A stretch of DNA of 7,919 nucleotides from Clostridia bacterium (lineage in GTDB: Bacteria > Bacillota > Clostridia > DSM-8532). The notes beneath the pieces were generated by a model that saw only the letters and a program-made list of their open reading frames with translations, made no database searches and was not told the DNA's origin. The stretch lies in assembly GCA_026418215.1 (NCBI GenBank), contig JAOABT010000142.1, forward strand, positions 1 to 7,919, in the 5' to 3' direction. A program made the position numbers and the translations under genes. Shown here piece by piece: positions 1 to 5,787 of the stretch (its first letter is position 1; each line of letters begins with the position of its first letter).

Positions 1-41
1 GCTATATAACACTCGATATGAGTCATTTGAATTAAAACCAA

Positions 42-126
42 ACTGAAAGCCAGTAAGGGTGAGATTTGCCGAAAAGCGTTTTGCTATACGGCCAACACCA
101 ACGACCACTGTCTGATTGATTCTTTT
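42..126 (+). ncRNA. Possible structured RNA (3' part) ahead of a terminator
   Basis: No convincing gene covers positions 1-126. Two small hairpins are visible: ACTG/CAGT at 42-45 and 51-54, and a longer one at 68-92 with GCCG pairing to CGGC and an inner AGC/GCT. The string AGGG, eight bases, then GCCGAA, followed later by CTGTC, resembles the 3' half of lysine riboswitches, and a terminator follows at 127. However, the expected AGAGG box is not in the window and the last helix is short or missing, so this is only a resemblance. Alternatively the stretch is the 3' untranslated region of an upstream gene: frame 2 reads 14 codons (LYNTRYESFELKPN) before a TGA at 44-46, which could be a protein tail. 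Confidence 0.22.
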
Positions 127-150
127 AAGGGACCTTCGGGACCCTTTTTT
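127..150 (+). terminator. Rho-independent terminator
   Basis: AAGGG pairs with CCCTT, one A-A mismatch follows, then CC pairs with GG around a TTCG loop, and the helix runs straight into a T tract (145-150). It ends transcription from the left edge of the window, or acts as the expression platform of the putative structured RNA before it. It isolates the dockerin gene from upstream transcription. Confidence 0.8.
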
Positions 151-217
151 ATTACGCATTTTACATGGTTTTTCCACACTTTGATAGACAACAGTAAAGC
201 AAAAAATGGAAATTAAA

Positions 218-226
218 TGGTAAGAT
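218..226 (+). promoter_or_regulatory. Weak candidate extended -10 promoter for the dockerin gene
   Basis: TGG directly followed by TAAGAT gives a TGn extended -10 with four of six matches to TATAAT, in an AT-rich stretch between the terminator and the start at 272. No good -35 lies 16-18 bases upstream; a TTGATA at 181-186 is too far away to pair with it. A start near 233 would leave a leader of about 40 bases. Confidence 0.25.
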
Positions 227-271
227 ATCAGTAGAAGATTTTTCAAATTCATCCATGAGGAGGTACTACCC

Positions 272-1381
272 GTGAATAGAAAGAAAAAGGTTCAGTGTCT
301 AATTCTTACACTTGCAATGCTGATCTCCATCATGTCATTCAGCGCTTTTGCCGACACTCCCAAGTTCAGGCTTGAGGGAAAGGTGGTTCTGCCCGGATCG
401 GACGTTGCACCGGAAGGCGGGCTCGCTGTTACGCTGGAATACCGCTCCGACAGCGGTACCCTGGACACCACGGACGATACGATTTCAAACTATGTCATCA
501 TCCTGCAGAAGGATGCCCATGAAGCTTCCTTCTCCTGGGATGTCCCCTTTACCCTTGTGACAGACAAGTCCCCCAAGTTTACCCTGACCTACACCATTCT
601 GCCCTCGACAAAGTACTGGGATAGAGGCTACTATACCTTGGGCGGCATACAGTATTACAGTAACAGTCAGACGCATTTTCCGGAGGGCTCTGTATCCGGG
701 CTTGTCATTACGCCCCTCCGGGCTTCCGAAATCTCTGGCTGGGTCTGCCTGCCTTCCTATAGTGTCACACAAGCGGCCGTCGAGGTCAGTGTCTCAGCCA
801 AAACCGCCGGAACCTTGCCCGATGCCAATGATGACTATGAGGCAAGAACAAGAGTCACGCTCACAGGGTCTGCCATAGCGTATAAGCTAAGGGTGCCTGC
901 AATCACCAGTTCAGCAGCCTATCTTGTATCCTATGAAACAAACACCTCGGAATACGAGAAACAGGGATGGTATAACGTGACAGGTACTGCCATCACCTCA
1001 TCCGCTGCAACCAGGGTTGATGTGAGCGGTGGAAACCGCTCTGATATTAACTTGGTACTCGTTAAGAAGATCCTCCCCCCTGTGCCGCCACCTGTCCCCA
1101 CAACACCTGCTGCAATCTCCTTTGATCTTAATGGTGATAAGAAAGTAGATGTCAAGGATCAGGTGCTGGTGGCCCAGGCCATGGGTTCAAAAAAGAAATA
1201 CAGCCCCGCTTTTGACCTTAATAAGGATGGCGTCATCGATGTTCGGGACCTCATGCTTATAAAAGCAGAAATTGAGAAGGCCAAGACCCATTTTCAACCG
1301 ACCGTTAATCCAGTCGTTGAGCCCATTCAAAAAGTTAAGAGCGACAAGGGTAACGGGAATGGCAAAGGGAAAGGCAAGTAA
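272..1381 (+). CDS. Secreted type I dockerin-containing protein with two repeated beta-rich modules
   Basis: The product (369 aa) is an exported protein of unknown catalytic role. Residues 1-27 form a signal peptide: basic MNRKKK, a hydrophobic core, then SAFA before DTP. Two related beta-rich modules follow, about 31-147 and 152-265; both have a G-x-V-x-L-P opening, an Asp-rich turn near the middle, a GYY/GWY motif and a closing hydrophobic strand. A Pro-rich linker (269-279) leads to a dockerin at 283-335 with two calcium loops: D285, N287, D289, D296 and D315, N317, D319, D326. The tail after it ends in GNGNGKGKGK. The start is GTG, placed by GAGGAGGT eight bases upstream. Dockerins dock onto cohesins of scaffoldins, but no cohesin or scaffoldin is present here. 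No glycoside hydrolase motif is seen, so the modules may be binding or structural. The dockerin call is firm; the function is open. Confidence 0.9.
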   Translation: MNRKKKVQCLILTLAMLISIMSFSAFADTPKFRLEGKVVLPGSDVAPEGGLAVTLEYRSDSGTLDTTDDTISNYVIILQKDAHEASFSWDVPFTLVTDKSPKFTLTYTILPSTKYWDRGYYTLGGIQYYSNSQTHFPEGSVSGLVITPLRASEISGWVCLPSYSVTQAAVEVSVSAKTAGTLPDANDDYEARTRVTLTGSAIAYKLRVPAITSSAAYLVSYETNTSEYEKQGWYNVTGTAITSSAATRVDVSGGNRSDINLVLVKKILPPVPPPVPTTPAAISFDLNGDKKVDVKDQVLVAQAMGSKKKYSPAFDLNKDGVIDVRDLMLIKAEIEKAKTHFQPTVNPVVEPIQKVKSDKGNGNGKGKGK

Positions 1382-1425
1382 GTAAGCAGATTCGTTTAAA
1401 TCTCCATAAAGGCTCTAATGACTTT

Positions 1426-1452
1426 GAGGTGCGATTAAGCACCTCCTTTTTT
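1426..1452 (+). terminator. Rho-independent terminator of the dockerin gene
   Basis: A perfect 7-bp stem, GAGGTGC (1426-1432) with GCACCTC (1439-1445), has a six-base GATTAA loop and is followed by C and six T. It sits 45 bases after the dockerin stop codon and separates that gene from the small-protein cluster. Confidence 0.9.
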
Positions 1453-1482
1453 ATGTTAACATTACCGCTAATTGTTGCAACA
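1453..1482. promoter_or_regulatory. Pair of 10-bp palindromes, possible operator
   Basis: ATGTTAACAT (1453-1462) and TGTTGCAACA (1473-1482) are each perfect palindromes sharing TGTT/AACA half-sites. Their centres are exactly 20 bases apart, close to two helical turns, and they lie between the upstream terminator and the first gene of the small-protein cluster. This arrangement suits a dimeric regulator, but no regulator is recognised and chance is possible in AT-rich DNA. Confidence 0.25.
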
Positions 1483-1538
1483 TGACAAGCACAGCCGCAT
1501 AGAATTGAATGCAGACGTTTTATTTATAAGGTGAGAAT

Positions 1539-1844
1539 ATGCCCGACAACTATAATATGTTCGACAGGATGCAAGGCAACATAGCCAAGAAAAAGCTTGA
1601 GAAAGCTCTTGAAATGCTAAGGAATGAGAGCCCTCAGGAAATCAAAAAGAAACTGGGACAAATGGATACACGTGAGATGCTCGACAAGATGAACGAATTT
1701 GACGCTCAGAAGCTCAGACAAATGGGCATTAATGTGGATGAACTAAAAAGCAAGGTTACTGACAGTGATTTTCAACGTATCGCTCAAATTTTGGGCCCCG
1801 ACGGCGCCTTGATCGTTCAAAAACTGAAATCTATGCTGAAGTAG
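1539..1844 (+). CDS. Small helical hypothetical protein, first gene of the pre-sleB cluster
   Basis: I do not recognise this 101-aa protein. It has no signal peptide or membrane segment, so it should be cytoplasmic. It is very rich in Lys, Glu, Met and Leu and reads as helical almost throughout, with a repeated pattern of short amphipathic helices (KKKLEKALEML, REMLDKMNEF, AQKLRQMGINVDELK) and a compact end around GPDGALIVQKLKSMLK. The ATG at 1539 is supported by AAGGTGAG at 1528-1535. Fifteen bases separate its stop from the next start, so the two are almost certainly co-transcribed. The helical make-up suggests a protein-interaction role, possibly with the two proteins encoded after it, but nothing shows a catalytic function. 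Confidence 0.85.
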   Translation: MPDNYNMFDRMQGNIAKKKLEKALEMLRNESPQEIKKKLGQMDTREMLDKMNEFDAQKLRQMGINVDELKSKVTDSDFQRIAQILGPDGALIVQKLKSMLK

Positions 1845-1859
1845 ACTGGAGGCGGTTTT

Positions 1860-2273
1860 ATGCCGGACGATCTTGACAAAAAGCTGAAGCAGATTGCTGA
1901 TATGTTTGGGGTTACGGACACAAGTAATCTGAAAAATATTGTTGAGAACATTATGCCGTCCGCCTCCAATACCTTCAACAGCAGTCCCGCTCCCGAGGCG
2001 GAGAATACGGCCCCCTATGCCAATGTACCTGCAAACACTATGAACAGCGGACGCGGAGGCGGCGGGATGGATTTAAACTTCCTGTCCAAAGCCAACGAAA
2101 TGCTCAGCGCGTTCAACAGTGTGAAGGATTCCCGTATCAGCCTTTTAAATTCAGTTCAGCCCTTTTTAGGAGCCCAAAGGCAGCAAAGACTTAACGGCGC
2201 CGTACAGCTACTTAAGATTATTGCAGTTATAAGCTCCATTGCTCCTTCAGCCAATAGAAATATAAAGGGGTGA
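1860..2273 (+). CDS. Hypothetical protein with disordered middle and helical C-terminal domain
   Basis: This 137-aa protein is not recognised. Residues 1-32 look like a small helical segment (KKLKQIADMFGV...LKNIVENI). Residues 33-62 are Ser/Pro/Ala/Asn-rich and probably disordered, and a Gly-rich hinge (GRGGGG, 64-69) follows. The C-terminal part, about 71-130, is amphipathic to hydrophobic: a DSRISLLNSVQPFL motif, then QRQQRLNGAVQLLKIIAVIS. From memory, short clostridial proteins carrying a similar 'D-R-x-x-LL...PFL...LL' pattern exist, but I cannot name a family. GGAGG at 1848-1852 lies seven bases before the ATG. Its TGA stop sits inside the ribosome binding region of the next gene, so translation of the two is probably coupled. 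Confidence 0.85.
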   Translation: MPDDLDKKLKQIADMFGVTDTSNLKNIVENIMPSASNTFNSSPAPEAENTAPYANVPANTMNSGRGGGGMDLNFLSKANEMLSAFNSVKDSRISLLNSVQPFLGAQRQQRLNGAVQLLKIIAVISSIAPSANRNIKG

Positions 2274-2278
2274 TTGCA

Positions 2279-2545
2279 ATGGAACCTCGCGGACTGAGCG
2301 CTATACCGCTTCCTTATGAGGTGGACGACGGCCCCCATCATCAGCACGTTCCGGTATATAATGGCGGTCCTCAGTTTATGCCCCCGTTTTTAAGGAGTAT
2401 GAAGCAGGATGACATCATCCTCATCTTCCTAATCGTCCTGCTTTTAACCGAGGGCAGTCAATGTGACTATCTCCTTATCGGAATTTTAGTGTTTGTGTAT
2501 CTTGCCGGCATAGAAGGGAGCCCTTTAGGATTTTTAGGACTTTAA
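2279..2545 (+). CDS. Small membrane-associated hypothetical protein, third gene of the cluster
   Basis: The product has 88 aa from the ATG at 2279. That start is chosen because AGGGGTGA (2266-2273) lies five bases before it; an in-frame GTG at 2270 overlaps the previous stop and has no site of its own. The N-terminal half is soluble and rich in Pro, His and Gly, with an HHQHVPVY stretch. The C-terminal half contains two very hydrophobic segments, DIILIFLIVLLLTEG and YLLIGILVFVYLAG, separated by a short polar SQCD turn; this suggests a helical hairpin or peripheral membrane insertion. Small clostridial proteins with such paired Leu/Ile runs around a polar turn are familiar to me but functionally unassigned. 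The next gene is sleB, 62 bases downstream, with no obvious terminator between. Confidence 0.8.
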   Translation: MEPRGLSAIPLPYEVDDGPHHQHVPVYNGGPQFMPPFLRSMKQDDIILIFLIVLLLTEGSQCDYLLIGILVFVYLAGIEGSPLGFLGL

Positions 2546-2607
2546 GAATGTATAATTTTTGACCTATTGCAAAAGCTTTTTCATGAATTCTCTTAAAGGA
2601 GGTACTC

Positions 2608-3294
2608 ATGAAAAGGCACACTAAGATTGCATGGGTCTATTTTATTTTCCTGTCCATGTTGACTGCGGGCTTCCTTTTATCCAAGCAAGCGAACGATTAC
2701 AAGGATTTCAGCAAGGCGGCCGTCTCTTATTACGGCTCAAGCGGCAGAGAGGTTCTGCAAATCCAGAAGAGACTGCAGGCCTGGGGATATTACAAAGGAC
2801 CCGTCGATGGAAAATATGGCTATCAGACCTATCAGGCAGTGCGGTATTTTCAGAGCAAGAATGGGCTGGCCGTGGATGGTGTGGCGGGAAAAAGCACGCT
2901 GGCAGCCTTAGGACTGCCCACAGGTACCAGTACGGCCCCTGCTAACCGAGATGTTGATCTATTGGCGCGTTTAGTTTACGGAGAATCTCGCGGAGAGCCC
3001 TACGAAGGCCAGGTTGCCGTCGCCGCGGTTGTGCTGAACCGGGTAAGCGACAGCCGCTTCCCAAAAAGCGTGGCTTCGGTTATTTATCAGCCGGGTGCCT
3101 TCGATGCGGTCGATGACGGCCAAATAAATCTTACCCCCAATGACACGGCCTATAGAGCGGCCCGTGATGCCCTCAACGGCTGGGACCCATCTTACGGCTG
3201 CATCTACTACTATAACCCTGCAACGGCGACTAGCAAGTGGATTTGGAGCAGACCTATCATTGTGAAGATCGGCTCCCACAACTTCTGCAAATGA
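2608..3294 (+). CDS. sleB: Spore cortex-lytic enzyme SleB (lytic transglycosylase)
   Basis: SleB is made in the forespore, kept inactive in the dormant spore, and cleaves muramic-delta-lactam-containing cortex peptidoglycan during germination. The 228-aa product has an N-terminal hydrophobic segment (about 8-24) that should export it. A PG_binding_1 domain (about 43-102) with the typical VLQIQKRLQAWGYYKGPVDG pattern comes next. The Hydrolase_2 (SleB/CwlJ) catalytic domain fills 113-228, with YGESRGEPYEGQ, VAAVVLNRV, QPGAF, NDTAYRAARDALNGWDP and NPATATSKWIWSRP. E126 in YGESRGE is the likely catalytic glutamate by family analogy. AAAGGAGGT lies four bases before the ATG. Bacillus sleB is followed by ypeB, but here a minus-strand gene faces it with a 5-bp gap and no ypeB is in view. 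I found no confident sigma-G promoter in the 62-base gap upstream. Confidence 0.95.
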   Translation: MKRHTKIAWVYFIFLSMLTAGFLLSKQANDYKDFSKAAVSYYGSSGREVLQIQKRLQAWGYYKGPVDGKYGYQTYQAVRYFQSKNGLAVDGVAGKSTLAALGLPTGTSTAPANRDVDLLARLVYGESRGEPYEGQVAVAAVVLNRVSDSRFPKSVASVIYQPGAFDAVDDGQINLTPNDTAYRAARDALNGWDPSYGCIYYYNPATATSKWIWSRPIIVKIGSHNFCK

Positions 3295-3299
3295 CTGGA

Positions 3300-4589
3300 C
3301 TATTTAGAACCCGCATGGAGTGAGCTGTCCCCCGTTTCAACAATTTTGCTGACGGGCTTGTACTCGGTATGATAAAGCTCAATGCGGTCATTGTCTATAA
3401 TTCGGCTCACATAGGCTGTAAAGCCGGGGATTCCTTCTGAAACAACCCTGCTGTCATTCTTGGAAAGGGTCGTGTTCACGCTCGTAATAACAGGCGGCGG
3501 AACCTGATCCTTTTTTTGTACAATCATAATTCCGCTCTTGAGCTCGCCGGAAGAGATGGCATAAACATGGATGGCCTTGTCCTTAAGCTCCGCCAACAGC
3601 ATGATGGGCTTTCCCGTATTGTTCTGCATGGCCAGATCGCCTTTCTCACCGCGAATAACCGCTTCAAGGCCGGTTTCGGTATAAGAAACACTCTGTTCGG
3701 AAGGAAGGCGATTGGTTATCTTTATACCTTCTATAGGCAGCAAGGCCTGATAAACAGCTGATGCAACACGGTTAAGAAGGTCTTTTTGCACATCAGAAAC
3801 AGCCTTGGAGAAATCTACCCTGGAAGCTAAACTAAAGCCCTGACCATCCTCAGTAACACTACCGTTTATGCCGTTAATAAAGGCCTCAGCCTGGCTTTTA
3901 AGCTCTGCCGGGATAGGAATGACGGATTGAGCGATAAGCGTGGTATAAGGCCCTCCAGAGAGGCTCTGCGCCTTTGTTGCTTCATAAAGAGAACTATCCG
4001 TAGCATTAAGGGCGATGGGTGTCTCTGAAAAGGATGACATGCTTGCATTGATTAATTGCTCTATGTAGGAGTAATTGACTTTTCGTCCCTCAACTGCGGG
4101 ATTGCACTTGAGCTTGTCACCTTCAACCTCATAGCTTTCCTGAACAGCCTGTGTTTCGTAGCCTTCCAGGGTTGCCTGAAGCCTATCCACCAGAATACCG
4201 GAGTTATAGGTGAGTACCGGGTCAATACGTATTGCATCGTCCCCCGAAAACAACGCTTTCAGACCGTTCTGGGGAGCGACTTTAAATAGGGCTTCCATGG
4301 TCTTTTTTGCATCAAGGGTTACCTCAATGTCCTTGTAAGGGATATCCACAACAGCGCCATCCACCTTGAGGTGGATAACAGCTTGCTCAATTTTTTTATT
4401 GAAATAGGAAGTCAGCTGCCTCTCGATGTCGTCTGCGCTATTGCCTTGCAAAGCCATATCTCCCACATGAGCCTTGGACGCAAGGACATCGACCTTGAGC
4501 GTTGAAAGGAACAGAGCGCCTGCCCCTATTCCCAGAAAGGCCTGGAGTGCTATAAGAAAAAACCAAAAGGACTTTTTTAACGATTTCAT
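3300..4589 (-). CDS. VanW-like envelope protein with degenerate VanW core and G5-like tail
   Basis: This is a membrane-anchored extracytoplasmic protein (429 aa) of the clostridial VanW/YoaR type. An N-terminal signal anchor (about 5-28) is followed by a region like the PG_binding_4 wall-associated domain (about 50-155). A VanW-like part covers about 210-350, recognisable from PYTTLIAQS, GQGFSLASRV, the YTETGLEAVI strand and NNTGKPIMLLAEL. A G5-like tail starts near VSEGIPGFTAYVSR and ends around PVSKIVETG. The family's GGGICQVSTTLY motif is replaced by DLLNRVASAVYQ and the loop before it is short, so a conserved cysteine is missing. I chose the ATG at 4589 because GGAG lies 12 bases upstream; a GTG at 4607 and an ATG at 4601 are in-frame alternatives with poor sites. 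The biochemical role of VanW domains is not established. Confidence 0.75.
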   Translation of the reverse strand: MKSLKKSFWFFLIALQAFLGIGAGALFLSTLKVDVLASKAHVGDMALQGNSADDIERQLTSYFNKKIEQAVIHLKVDGAVVDIPYKDIEVTLDAKKTMEALFKVAPQNGLKALFSGDDAIRIDPVLTYNSGILVDRLQATLEGYETQAVQESYEVEGDKLKCNPAVEGRKVNYSYIEQLINASMSSFSETPIALNATDSSLYEATKAQSLSGGPYTTLIAQSVIPIPAELKSQAEAFINGINGSVTEDGQGFSLASRVDFSKAVSDVQKDLLNRVASAVYQALLPIEGIKITNRLPSEQSVSYTETGLEAVIRGEKGDLAMQNNTGKPIMLLAELKDKAIHVYAISSGELKSGIMIVQKKDQVPPPVITSVNTTLSKNDSRVVSEGIPGFTAYVSRIIDNDRIELYHTEYKPVSKIVETGDSSLHAGSK

Positions 4590-4626
4590 CCTTAGTATCA
4601 TCTCCACAGAGGAAAAGCTTGGGTTA

Positions 4627-4655
4627 TTAAAACCGGGTCAGGAACCCTGACCCGG
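4627..4655 (-). terminator. Strong rho-independent terminator of the PRC-barrel gene
   Basis: CCGGGTCAGG (4633-4642) and CCTGACCCGG (4646-4655) form a perfect 10-bp stem with a three-base loop. Read on the minus strand it is followed by TTTTAATAA, and it lies 8 bases after the PRC-barrel stop codon. On the plus strand no T run follows directly, so it acts for minus-strand transcription. Confidence 0.92.
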
Positions 4656-4663
4656 CAATGCTT

Positions 4664-5608
4664 TTATTCTTCGTAATTCATGACTAATTCAATCAGTTTT
4701 CCGTTGGCCTTAACATCCTGGATCATTTTGTCGGTGATAACCTCTCCTGCATTGACCAAAATGCTGCCTGATGTATCATAAATCGTCTTGGTAACCTTTT
4801 TTCCTACCAGATACTGGCGCTGCCTTGTTTCAAAAAGCTCTGTCGCATTGGGTGCCGCGTCTTCTTCGGCATTTGGTGCAGGGCTTTGGTTGTCAAGCCG
4901 GTAGTCCGCCTCATCAATGGACTGTAAATCCTTGGGAGCTTCTTCTTTCGGAAGCTCAAGGCCTTCCTCTTGATTAAAATCTATCTTGAAAAGATCGTCC
5001 TTGTCAGCCTCTTCAGATGCCGCGGGCTGAGCTTCCGAGACCGTGCGTTCCTGAAGCTCAGGCTCTAAATTAGAATTTTTTTTTTCGTCTACTTCAATCC
5101 CTATGGCACTGGGTGTCTCGGTCAAACGCTCGATGACGTCATCCTGGACGACGAGCAGGTTTTTACCAAAGGTAATAATGCTGCTTCTTGGAATAATGCC
5201 TGATTTTGTTTCACTCTTTGCGGGAACAAATTCCACACCGGTAATGTTGTAGTTCTCGTCCTCGTTGATATAAATATCACCGGTTTCACCTACAAGACTT
5301 CCCTTCTTGGTGAGAACACGAGTACCCCGGACTGTGATGTTCTTCTGCATGAGTTCAATCGCTGCGGGGATTTTCACAATATCGCTAATATCGTCAGGCT
5401 GCTGAATGGTTAAGGCATATTCACCAATACCCAATACTCTTTCGGCAGGTATAACGCCGCCGGCCAGTGACCTGATGCCACTATCGATAACAAAAAAGTC
5501 AATCGTACCCTTAGAAGCATTAATGATGACGTTCTTTACCTTACCTATTTCATTTCCGTCAAAAATGCTTACTACCGGTAAACCGATAATCTGCTGAGCG
5601 GTCTTCAT
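4664..5608 (-). CDS. Two-PRC-barrel protein with acidic linker and extra C-terminal domain
   Basis: The 314-aa product has no signal peptide and should be cytoplasmic. Residues 1-77 are a PRC-barrel (AQQIIGLPVVSIFDGNEIGK, then IDFFVIDSG and VIPAERVLGIG). Residues 91-158 are a second, looser one (ITVRGTRVLTKKGSLVGETG, then GIIPRSSIITFGKNLLVV). Residues about 165-262 form a Glu/Asp/Pro/Ala-rich, probably disordered linker. The last 50 residues are a small domain, YLVGKKVTKTIYDTSGSILV...AGEVITDKMIQDVKANGKLIEL, of a 'D-x-x-G-x-x-L-x-x-x-G-x-x-I-T' type found in several bacterial regulators. PRC-barrels act in RNA processing (RimM), photosynthetic reaction centres and sporulation or division proteins (YlmC/YmxH), mostly as binding modules. 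AGGGGGT lies eight bases before the ATG. With its own promoter (5740-5768) and terminator (4627-4655) it is a single-gene transcript. The precise role is unknown. Confidence 0.85.
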   Translation of the reverse strand: MKTAQQIIGLPVVSIFDGNEIGKVKNVIINASKGTIDFFVIDSGIRSLAGGVIPAERVLGIGEYALTIQQPDDISDIVKIPAAIELMQKNITVRGTRVLTKKGSLVGETGDIYINEDENYNITGVEFVPAKSETKSGIIPRSSIITFGKNLLVVQDDVIERLTETPSAIGIEVDEKKNSNLEPELQERTVSEAQPAASEEADKDDLFKIDFNQEEGLELPKEEAPKDLQSIDEADYRLDNQSPAPNAEEDAAPNATELFETRQRQYLVGKKVTKTIYDTSGSILVNAGEVITDKMIQDVKANGKLIELVMNYEE

Positions 5609-5671
5609 CCTCAGCTACCCCCTTATGTGGATATCCCAAAATAGTGAACAATTTTTATTGTGTAAAAGAAG

Positions 5672-5726
5672 CATGTTTCCTTTAGAAGCGACGCAGCTAA
5701 AAGCCTTATGTCACAAAAGAAACATG
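5672..5726 (-). promoter_or_regulatory. 5'-end hairpin in the leader of the PRC-barrel gene
   Basis: CATGTTTCCTTT (5672-5683) and AAAAGAAACATG (5715-5726) form a 12-bp helix whose one DNA mismatch becomes a G-U pair in the minus-strand RNA, so the fold is better in the transcribed direction. The loop is about 31 bases. It begins a few bases after the predicted start site of the 5740-5768 promoter, so it would sit at the very 5' end of a leader of about 125 bases. It may protect the messenger or bind a regulator; it is not followed by a U run, so it is not a terminator. Confidence 0.5.
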
Positions 5727-5739
5727 ATAAATCAGATAT

Positions 5740-5768
5740 ATCATATCAGTTAAATCACGCAATATCAA
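5740..5768 (-). promoter_or_regulatory. Sigma-A type promoter of the PRC-barrel gene
   Basis: On the minus strand TTGATA (5768-5763) and TATGAT (5745-5740) are separated by exactly 17 bases. Each matches five of six consensus positions. It points at the PRC-barrel gene starting at 5608 and is the best vegetative promoter in the window, suggesting growth-phase expression in contrast to sleB and cwlD. Confidence 0.75.
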
Positions 5769-5787
5769 TGACCATCCTTCAAAACTT

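Noticed and set aside
181..186. TTGATA as -35 of a dockerin promoter
   Set aside because: No -10 lies 16-18 bases downstream; the nearest TAAGAT is 34 bases away.
485..772. Minus-strand open frame inside the dockerin gene
   Set aside because: It lies opposite a well-supported secreted protein with signal peptide and dockerin, has no ribosome site and a composition typical of an antisense shadow; the same holds for 348-560 (+) and 931-1155 (-).
2553..2590. Possible sleB promoter (TGTATA, or TTGACC with CATGAA)
   Set aside because: No pairing gives both elements at proper spacing, and the second would start transcription almost on the ribosome binding site.
2971..3279. Minus-strand open frame across the SleB catalytic domain
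   Set aside because: SleB on the plus strand is certain from conserved motifs; the opposite frame has no recognisable features. The frame at 2631-2945 (+) is also a shadow of sleB.
3516..3761. Plus-strand open frames at 3516-3761, 4056-4289, 5406-5597, 5932-6141, 6966-7154 and 7228-7497
   Set aside because: All lie antisense to minus-strand genes with clear domains, and none has a convincing ribosome binding site or protein signature.
5766..5787. Weak hairpin just after the membrane/TPR gene as a terminator
   Set aside because: The stem is only six pairs with a wobble and no T run follows on the minus strand.
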